Positions 57,948-64,000 of a stretch of DNA of 64,000 nt are shown piece by piece (within the stretch, counting starts at the first letter, position 1; every line of letters starts with the position of its first letter). Below the pieces are notes generated by a model. The model ran no database searches. It was not told the origin of the DNA and was given only the letters and a program-made list of their open reading frames with translations. Position numbers and translations under genes: made by a program. Source of the DNA: Variovorax sp. PBS-H4 (lineage in GTDB: Bacteria; Pseudomonadota; Gammaproteobacteria; Burkholderiales; Burkholderiaceae_C); assembly GCF_901827205.1 (NCBI RefSeq), contig NZ_LR594675.1, forward strand, positions 5,326,001 through 5,390,000, read 5' to 3'.

Positions 57948-59797
57948 TGGAACACGCACCGGCCTGGCTCGTCAATTCGCTGATCTACCTGGGCGCCGCC
58001 GTGTTGGTGGTGCCGCTGTCCAAGGCGCTGGGCCTCGGCTCGATCATCGGCTATCTCGCGGCCGGCATCGTCATAGGTCCCTGGGGCCTTGGCCTGGTGA
58101 CCAACGTGGCGGACATCCTGCACTTCGCCGAATTCGGCGTGGTGCTGATGCTGTTCCTGGTCGGCCTCGAGCTGGAGCCCAAGCGCCTGTGGAGCCTGCG
58201 CCGGCCGATCTTCGGGTGGGGCGCGGCGCAGGTCGCCGCCTGCGCGGCCTTGCTCTTCCTGGCTGGCTGGGCGGGCGGCGCAAGCTGGCGCGTCGCCCTG
58301 GTCGCCGCGCTTGGCCTGGCGCTGTCCTCGACCGCCATCGCGCTGCAGGTGCTGGGCGAACGCAACCTGCTGCCGACGCCGAGCGGGCAGGCCGGCTTCT
58401 CGATCCTGCTGTTCCAGGACGTGGCAGCGATCCCGATCCTCGCGCTGCTGCCCCTGCTGGCGATGGGCTCCGAGACCGCGCCGGCCCTGACAGGCGCCGA
58501 GCGCGCACTGGAGGGGCTGAAGATCGTTGCGGTGGTCGGCGGGATCGTGATGGGCGGCCGGCTGGTGCTGCGCCCGCTGCTGCGCTGGATCGCGCGCAGC
58601 GACACCCCCGAGATCTTCACTGCCGCTTCGCTGCTGCTGGTGGTCGCCATCGCGGCGCTGATGCAGTTCGTCGGCCTGTCGATGGCACTGGGAGCCTTCC
58701 TGGCCGGCGTGCTGCTGGCGGAGAGCGAGTACCGGCGCGAACTGGAGACCGACATCGAGCCTTTCAAGGGCCTGCTGCTCGGTCTCTTCTTCATCGCGGT
58801 CGGCATGAGCATCGACTTCGGCGTACTGCTGGCCCAGCCGGGGCTGATGGCGTTGGTCGTCGTCGGCTTCATGCTGTTGAAGGCGATAGCGATCTTCGCG
58901 CTGGCGAAGCTGATGGGACTGCCCTACCAGCAGCGGCCGGTGTTCACGCTGCTGCTCGCGCAGGGCGGCGAGTTCGCTTTCGTGGTGTTCCAGGCGGCCG
59001 GGCCGCAGGTGCTGCCGCCCGGGGTCGCGTCGTTCCTGATTGGCGCCGTGGCGCTGTCGATGCTGCTGTCGCCGCTGCTGCTGGTGGCGCTCGACAAATG
59101 GGTGCTGCCACGCTACAGCGACGGTGTGCCGGCCATGATGGAAGAGATCTCCGAGCAGCAGGACGCCAAGGTGCTGATCTGCGGTTTCGGCCGCTACGGC
59201 CAGATCCTCGGGCGCATGCTCAGCGCCCAGGGCCTGAAGCTCACCGTGCTCGACCACGATCCCGACACCATCGAGAGCCTGCGCGAATTCGGCTTTCGCG
59301 TCTTCTACGGCGACGCCACCCGGCTGGATCTGCTGCGCACCGCCGGCGCGGGCACGGCCAAGGTGCTGGTGGTGGCGGTGGATGGCGTGGAGCAGTCGCT
59401 TGCCATCGTGGACATGGCACGCGAGCATTTTCCCAATGCGCGAATCATTGCCCGCGCACGCAATGTGGGCCATCTCTACCAGCTGCTGGACCGCAAGGTG
59501 GAATTCATCGAACGCGAGCTCTTCGAGTCCTCATTGCGCAGCGCCCGCTCGGTGCTCGAGGGACTGGGCTGGCCGGCGTACGAGGCGCGCGAGGCGGCGA
59601 TGCGCTTTCGTCGCCGCAACATCGAGCTCATGCAGGAGCTCTACCCGCATTACAAGGACCGCGCCAAGCTGATCGCCGCCTCGAAGGAAGGGCGCCAGCA
59701 GTTCCACGAGCAGATCGCGCGCGAACGCGAAGAGCGCAAGCAGCGCTCGGGTCAGGACTGGAACCTGGGGACGGAGGAGCAGGAATCCGTTCCTTGA
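57947..59797 (+). CDS. Glutathione-regulated K+/H+ antiporter, KefC-type
   Basis: A 616-residue membrane protein. The N-terminal CPA2 antiporter domain has about twelve helices (GSIIGYLAAGIVIGPWGLGL; HFAEFGVVLMLFLVGLELEP; SSTAIALQVLGERNLL; LLFQDVAAIPILALLPLL). The C-terminal KTN/RCK domain begins ISEQQDAKVLICGFGRYGQI and binds nucleotide and, in Kef proteins, glutathione. Its end is charged and coiled. It lets K+ out during electrophile stress. The start overlaps the KefF-like stop. KefB is an alternative name by similarity. Confidence 0.92.
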   Translation: MEHAPAWLVNSLIYLGAAVLVVPLSKALGLGSIIGYLAAGIVIGPWGLGLVTNVADILHFAEFGVVLMLFLVGLELEPKRLWSLRRPIFGWGAAQVAACAALLFLAGWAGGASWRVALVAALGLALSSTAIALQVLGERNLLPTPSGQAGFSILLFQDVAAIPILALLPLLAMGSETAPALTGAERALEGLKIVAVVGGIVMGGRLVLRPLLRWIARSDTPEIFTAASLLLVVAIAALMQFVGLSMALGAFLAGVLLAESEYRRELETDIEPFKGLLLGLFFIAVGMSIDFGVLLAQPGLMALVVVGFMLLKAIAIFALAKLMGLPYQQRPVFTLLLAQGGEFAFVVFQAAGPQVLPPGVASFLIGAVALSMLLSPLLLVALDKWVLPRYSDGVPAMMEEISEQQDAKVLICGFGRYGQILGRMLSAQGLKLTVLDHDPDTIESLREFGFRVFYGDATRLDLLRTAGAGTAKVLVVAVDGVEQSLAIVDMAREHFPNARIIARARNVGHLYQLLDRKVEFIERELFESSLRSARSVLEGLGWPAYEAREAAMRFRRRNIELMQELYPHYKDRAKLIAASKEGRQQFHEQIAREREERKQRSGQDWNLGTEEQESVP

Positions 59798-59839
59798 ATA
59801 AGCGCTGTCGAAGGGGTCGGCTCTGAAATCGATCCCGCT

Positions 59840-60706
59840 TCAAGCGTCCAGCTTCAGCAGCCGCACCGCATTGCCCTTCAGGATGCCCGGCATCACCTCC
59901 GGCTTGAAGCCGGCGTCCTCGAAGTCCTTCATCCAGCGGTCAGGCGTGATCAGCGGGTAGTCGCTGCCGAACAGGATGCGGTCTTTCAGCAGGGTGTTGG
60001 CGTACTGCACCAGCTGCTTCGGAAAGTACTTCGGACTCCAGCCCGAGAGATCGATCCACACGTTCGGCTTGTGCGTCGCGACGCTGAGCGCCTCGTCCTG
60101 CCAGGGAAAGCTGGGGTGCGCCATCACGATCTGCATGTCGGGGAAATCGATGGCCACGTCGTCCAGGTGCATCGGGTTGCTGTATTCCAGCCTGAGGCCG
60201 CCGCCGCAGCGCATGCCGGAGCCGATGCCGCTGTGGCCGGTGTGGAACACGGCCGGCAGTGCGTGCTCCGCGATCACCTCGTAGATCGGCCACGCCATCC
60301 GGTCGTAGGGGTGGTAGCCCTGCACCGTCGGATGGAACTTGAAGCCCTTGACGCCATGCTCCTCGATCAGGCGCCTGGCCTCGCGCGCGCCCATCTTCCC
60401 CTTGTGCGGGTCGATGCTGGCGAAGGCAATCATGATGTCGCTGTTCTTCTGCGCCGCCTCGGCGATCTCCTCGTTCGGGATGCGGCGCCGGCCGAGGTTC
60501 GACTCGGCGTCGACCATGAACATCACCAGGCCAATCTTCCGCTCGCGGTAGTAGTCGATGCTCTCCTGAATCGTCGGGCGACGGCTCGATCGGAAATATT
60601 TGTCCGCCGCGCGGTCGTACTCGTTGCCATAGTTGTCGAACGGGTTCCAGCAACTCACCTCGGCGTGTGTGTGGGTGTCGATGGCGATCAGGTTGCGATG
60701 GTCCAT
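59840..60706 (-). CDS. Amidohydrolase family protein
   Basis: A 288-residue metal-dependent TIM-barrel hydrolase/decarboxylase of the amidohydrolase-2 type. Metal ligands are in AIDTHTHAEV (HxH), VFHTGHSGIG, VMAHPSFPW and FGSDYPL. The family holds decarboxylases of aromatic acids such as gamma-resorcylate decarboxylase, so an aromatic substrate is likely. ATG 60706 (MDHRNL) is preferred. It is divergent from the crotonase-feruloyl-CoA synthase operon, whose promoter region it shares. Confidence 0.85.
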   Translation of the reverse strand: MDHRNLIAIDTHTHAEVSCWNPFDNYGNEYDRAADKYFRSSRRPTIQESIDYYRERKIGLVMFMVDAESNLGRRRIPNEEIAEAAQKNSDIMIAFASIDPHKGKMGAREARRLIEEHGVKGFKFHPTVQGYHPYDRMAWPIYEVIAEHALPAVFHTGHSGIGSGMRCGGGLRLEYSNPMHLDDVAIDFPDMQIVMAHPSFPWQDEALSVATHKPNVWIDLSGWSPKYFPKQLVQYANTLLKDRILFGSDYPLITPDRWMKDFEDAGFKPEVMPGILKGNAVRLLKLDA

Positions 60707-60770
60707 GAGCTTGTCTCCAGGTTGTGCAGCCACCAAGGGTAAATCCGGATGCCGAGCCTCGTAACTCGAC

Positions 60771-60799
60771 TTGAATTAGTTATTTTCCATAACCATAAT
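60771..60799 (+). promoter_or_regulatory. Promoter with internal operator for crotonase operon
   Basis: TTGAAT at 60771-60776 and CATAAT at 60794-60799 are a good -35 and -10 with the ideal 17-bp spacing. Between them lies the dyad GTTAT-TTTCC-ATAAC (60779-60793). A repressor bound here would block the promoter; MarR-type regulators commonly control hydroxycinnamate genes this way. The regulator gene is not in the window. Confidence 0.55.
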
Positions 60800-60822
60800 C
60801 GATCATGAAAGGGAGCGCAACC

Positions 60823-61599
60823 ATGACCACCACCACAGACCTTCGACTCGAGCTGCGCGACGAGATCGCCATCATCCGCCTGACGCGCGCCGCCAAGCGC
60901 AATGCGCTCTCCGATTCCCTCATCCTCGCGCTGCGCGACACCTTCCAGAGCCTGCCTTCCACCGTGCGCGCTGCGGTGATCGACGGCGACGGCCCGCATT
61001 TCTGCGCCGGCCTCGACCTGTCGGAGCTGAAGGAACGCGACGCCGGCCAGGGCCTGCAGCACTCCCGCCTGTGGCACGCGGCGCTCGAGGTCGTGCAAGG
61101 GGGGCCGGTGCCGGTGATCGCGGCGCTGCACGGCGCAGTGGTCGGCGGCGGCCTGGAGCTGGCGAGCGCCTGCCACATCCGGGTGGCCGACACCACCACC
61201 TTCTACGCCCTGCCCGAAGGCTCGCGCGGCATCTTCGTCGGCGGCGGCGGCTCGGTGCGCATCCCGAAGCTGATCGGCACCGCACGCATGATGGACATGA
61301 TGATGACCGGCCGCGTCTACGACGCCGAATCGGGCGAGCGCGCCGGCTTCGCGCAGTACCTGGTGGCGGAAGGCGGTTCCTTCGAGAAAGCCCTGGAGCT
61401 CGCAAGAAAAATTGCGACCAACGCGCCGCTCACCAACTACGCGCTGATGCACGCCCTGCCGCGCATCAGCGAACAGCCTGCAGACCACGGCTTCTTCACC
61501 GAGGCGCTGATGGCGGGCATCGTGCAGAGCGCCCCGGAGGCCAAGGAACGCGTGCGCGCCTTCCTCGAAGGGCGCGCCGGCAAGGTGACAAAGGAATGA
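60823..61599 (+). CDS. Crotonase/enoyl-CoA hydratase family protein
   Basis: A 258-residue crotonase-fold enzyme. The oxyanion-hole regions are HFCAGLDLSELKE (near 61-73) and IAALHGAVVGGGLELASACHIRVA. The start is ATG 60823, which has AAGGGAG at the right distance; ATG 60805 lies within that ribosome site. Together with feruloyl-CoA synthase it probably hydrates or cleaves a phenylpropenoyl-CoA. It is not the standard feruloyl-CoA hydratase/lyase that I know, so the exact reaction stays open. It overlaps the next gene by ATGA. Confidence 0.88.
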   Translation: MTTTTDLRLELRDEIAIIRLTRAAKRNALSDSLILALRDTFQSLPSTVRAAVIDGDGPHFCAGLDLSELKERDAGQGLQHSRLWHAALEVVQGGPVPVIAALHGAVVGGGLELASACHIRVADTTTFYALPEGSRGIFVGGGGSVRIPKLIGTARMMDMMMTGRVYDAESGERAGFAQYLVAEGGSFEKALELARKIATNAPLTNYALMHALPRISEQPADHGFFTEALMAGIVQSAPEAKERVRAFLEGRAGKVTKE

Positions 61600-63464
61600 G
61601 CACCATCATCCGCTACCGTCCGCTCGCCTTCGGCGTGACACGCGCCGTGTTGCGCGAAGGCGCTCCCGGCATTCGCTACCTGCGCGCCGAGGCCGAACTT
61701 GCGTCCCATGCCGAGCGCATGACCGATCGCCTTCGCCACTGGGCAGAGGCCGCGCCCGACCGCACCTTCATGGCCCGCCGCGAGCGCCTGCCGGGCGGCG
61801 GCACCGGCGACTGGATCCGCGTGAGCTACGCCGAGGCGCACCAGAAGGCCCGCAGCATCGGCCAGGCCCTGCTCGCGCGCGGCCTGGGCCCCGAGCGCCC
61901 CGTCGCCATCCTCAGCGAGAACGGCATCGAGCATGCCCTCGTCGCGCTGGGCTGCCTCTATGCCGGCGTGCCGTACTGCCCGGTCTCGCCGCCCTATTCG
62001 CTGGTGAGCCAGGACTTCGAGAAGCTGCGGCATGTGCTGGGCACGCTGACGCCGGGCCTGGTGTTCGCCGCCGACGCGCAGCGCTTCGAGCGCGCCATCG
62101 AGGCGACGGTCACCGCCGATGTCGAGCTGGTGTTCGGCGAGGGCGAGATCAGGGGCCGTTCCGCGACTGCTTTCAAGGAGCTCGCCGCCACCCCGCCCAC
62201 GGCCGCCATCGACACGGCCATGCAAGCCACCGGCCCGGACACCATCACCAAGTTCCTCTTCACCTCCGGCTCGACCAAGCTGCCGAAGGCGGTGATCAAC
62301 ACGCACCGCATGTGGTGCGCCAACCAGCAGCAGCTGCGCCAGTCGATCCCGGCGCTCGGCGAGGAGCCGCCCGTGCTGGTCGACTGGCTGCCCTGGAACC
62401 ACACCTTCGGCGGCAACCACAATGTCGGCATCGTGCTGGACAACGGCGGCACGCTTTACATCGACGACGGCAAGCCCACGCCGACCGGCATGGCCGAGAC
62501 GCTGCGCAACCTGCGCGAGGTCGCCCCCACCATCTACTTCAACGTGCCGACCGGTTTCGAGGCGATCGCGCATGCCATGGAAAGCGACGCCGTGCTGCGC
62601 CGCAACCTGTTGTCGCGCGTGAAGATGTTCTTCTATTCGGGCGCCGCCCTGGCGCAACCGGTGTGGGACAGCCTGCACCGCACGCAGGAGGCCGAAGTCG
62701 GCGAGCGCATCGTGATGGGCACCGGCCTGGGCATGACCGAGTCGGGGCCCTTCGCGCTCTACGTCACCGGGCCAGAGGTCAAGTCGGGCGACCTGGGCCT
62801 GCCCGCGCCGGGCATCGAGATCAAGCTCGTCGACACCGACGGCAAGACCGAAGTGCGCTACCGCGGCCCCAACATCACGCCCGGCTACTGGCGCGCGCCC
62901 GATGCCACGGCCGAGGCCTTCGACGAGGAGGGCTTCTTCCGGACCGGCGACGCGGTCCAGTGGATCGACGAGAACGACATTCACCGCGGCCTGCGTTTCG
63001 ACGGCCGCATCGCGGAAGATTTCAAGCTGGCCACCGGCACCTTCGTCAGCGTGGGCCCGATGCGCGCCAGGATCATCGCGGCCGGCGCGCCCTACGTGCA
63101 GGATGCGGTGCTGACCGGCCTCAACCTCAAGGAAGTCGGTGCGCTGATCTTCCCGACCCAGAAGCTCCGGCAGCTCGCAGGCCTTGCCGCCGATGCCGGC
63201 ATGCGGGAGGTCGTCGAAAGCGCGCCGGTGCAGGCGCATTTCCAGCGCGTGCTCGACGAACTCGCCCGGACCGCCACCGGCAGCGCCAACCGCATCGCGC
63301 GGCTGCACCTGGAGCACGAGCCGCCCTCGATCGACAAGGGCGAGGTCACCGACAAGGGCTCCATCAACCAACGCGCGGTGCTCAAGCACCGGGCCGGGAC
63401 AGTCGAGGCGCTGCACGCCGACACCCTGCCCTTCACGCTCAAACCCCAAGGAGACAAGGCATGA
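61596..63464 (+). CDS. Feruloyl-CoA synthase
   Basis: A 622-residue adenylate-forming ligase that activates a hydroxycinnamate to its CoA ester. The P-loop-like A3 motif is FLFTSGSTKLPKAVINTH, A5 is GTGLGMTESGP, and A7 FFRTGDAVQW. The N-terminal half has DWIRVSYAEAHQKARSIGQALL and PYSLVSQDFEKLRHVL. Residues such as VDWLPWNHTFGGNHNVG are typical of the feruloyl-CoA synthase group. The C-terminus carries SIDKGEVTDKGSINQRAVLK with the catalytic lysine. It overlaps both neighbours by ATGA, so one operon. Confidence 0.88.
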   Translation: MSTIIRYRPLAFGVTRAVLREGAPGIRYLRAEAELASHAERMTDRLRHWAEAAPDRTFMARRERLPGGGTGDWIRVSYAEAHQKARSIGQALLARGLGPERPVAILSENGIEHALVALGCLYAGVPYCPVSPPYSLVSQDFEKLRHVLGTLTPGLVFAADAQRFERAIEATVTADVELVFGEGEIRGRSATAFKELAATPPTAAIDTAMQATGPDTITKFLFTSGSTKLPKAVINTHRMWCANQQQLRQSIPALGEEPPVLVDWLPWNHTFGGNHNVGIVLDNGGTLYIDDGKPTPTGMAETLRNLREVAPTIYFNVPTGFEAIAHAMESDAVLRRNLLSRVKMFFYSGAALAQPVWDSLHRTQEAEVGERIVMGTGLGMTESGPFALYVTGPEVKSGDLGLPAPGIEIKLVDTDGKTEVRYRGPNITPGYWRAPDATAEAFDEEGFFRTGDAVQWIDENDIHRGLRFDGRIAEDFKLATGTFVSVGPMRARIIAAGAPYVQDAVLTGLNLKEVGALIFPTQKLRQLAGLAADAGMREVVESAPVQAHFQRVLDELARTATGSANRIARLHLEHEPPSIDKGEVTDKGSINQRAVLKHRAGTVEALHADTLPFTLKPQGDKA

Positions 63465-64000
63465 AGATCGAAGGACAGGCCGCGCTGGTCACCGGCGGCG
63501 CTTCGGGCCTCGGCGAGGCGACCGCGCGCGAGCTCGCGCGCCTGGGCGCCAAGGTGGCCGTGCTCGACCGCAACGCCGGCCTCGCGGAGAAAGTGGCGGC
63601 GGAGATCGGCGGTGTCGCATGCCCGTGCGACATCACCGACACCGACAGCGTGAACGCCGCCCTCGACAAGGCCGCCGCCGCGCACGGCCCGGCCCGCATC
63701 CTGATGAACGTGGCCGGCATCGGCAGCGCCAAGCGCATCGTCGGCAAGGACGGCAGCCCCGCGCCGCTGGAAGACTTCGTGCGGGTCGTCAACGTCAACC
63801 TTGTCGGCGCCTACAACATCAGCCGCCTCTACGCGGCGCGCTGCACGAAGCTCGACCCGCTGGAAGGCGGCGAGCGCGGCGTGATGCTGTTCACCGCTTC
63901 GGTCGCGGCCTTCGACGGCCAGGTTGGCCAGCAGGCCTACAGCGCCTCCAAGAGCGGGCTGGTCGGCATGACGCTGCCGATGGCGCGTGACCTCGCGCAG
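63461..64000 (+). CDS. Short-chain dehydrogenase, 3' end outside window
   Basis: At least 180 residues of an SDR family oxidoreductase; the frame is still open at the right edge. The nucleotide loop VTGGASGLGEATARELA is at 10-26, the NVAG motif is in RILMNVAGIGSAKR, and the active site has FTASVAAF then QAYSASKSGL with Tyr and Lys. It resembles the 3-hydroxyacyl-CoA dehydrogenase type 2 group. Behind crotonase and feruloyl-CoA synthase this would oxidise a beta-hydroxyacyl-CoA, pointing to beta-oxidative side-chain shortening. Confidence 0.88.
   Translation, partial: MKIEGQAALVTGGASGLGEATARELARLGAKVAVLDRNAGLAEKVAAEIGGVACPCDITDTDSVNAALDKAAAAHGPARILMNVAGIGSAKRIVGKDGSPAPLEDFVRVVNVNLVGAYNISRLYAARCTKLDPLEGGERGVMLFTASVAAFDGQVGQQAYSASKSGLVGMTLPMARDLAQ

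Overview
The window looks like a chromosomal segment of a GC-rich betaproteobacterium, order Burkholderiales, probably Comamonadaceae and Variovorax-like. The grounds are the gene order lolB-ispE-tRNA-Gln-prs-rplY-pth, the aa3 cytochrome oxidase cluster ctaC-ctaD-ctaG-ctaE with SURF1, ctaA, ctaB and SCO, a CIRCE element in front of rpoH, and the protein sequences as I recognise them. The genus is an inference; no database was searched.

Layout. 1-2024: a partial hypothetical gene divergent from a TetR/AcrR regulator, then a small DUF3606 gene. 2025-4055: an accessory patch next to tRNA-Arg(ACG), with a VOC-family gene, a broken SRAP/YedK gene, an atypical hypothetical gene and the remnant of a tyrosine integrase whose 3' end points at the tRNA; it reads as the scar of an integrated element. 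4171-13037: a beta-hydroxyacid dehydrogenase, a CAU tRNA, hrcA, nadK-recN-rapZ, and on the minus strand a dynamin-like GTPase coupled to mutY. 13038-19776: mutM, then a TPR protein-lolB-ispE-tRNA-Gln-prs-rplY-pth. 19811-28779: a small secreted protein, a ferredoxin, a Dpp/Opp-type ABC importer with binding protein and amidase, a LysR regulator and a tautomerase. 28854-33479: a membrane protein, a TPR protein with a LysE-type exporter, an SPW protein, a histidine phosphatase and an alpha/beta hydrolase.

33526-40861 is a long minus-strand run: two M16 proteases, rsmD, coaD, pxpB-pxpC-pxpA and pcp. Pcp releases pyroglutamate from peptides and PxpABC opens it to glutamate. 40891-43681 carries ftsY, an Mpo1-like gene and rpoH. 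43787-53627 is the cytochrome oxidase region, read on the minus strand except for one small gene: oxidase subunits, copper and heme A assembly factors and several small membrane proteins.

53827-59797 holds a BioC-like methyltransferase, comF, trmL, a MaoC dehydratase, a ParA ATPase and a KefF-KefC pair. 59840-64000 starts a catabolic locus: an amidohydrolase divergent from crotonase, feruloyl-CoA synthase and a short-chain dehydrogenase cut by the right edge.

The most unusual signals are (i) a GC-rich dispersed repeat apparently inserted in frame in an M16 protease gene, (ii) a ~60-bp segment shared by the 5' end of rapZ and the region just before dppB, (iii) the CIRCE site tying rpoH to the HrcA repressor encoded 36 kb away, and (iv) the tRNA-Arg integration scar. 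No clearly novel multi-gene system was found.
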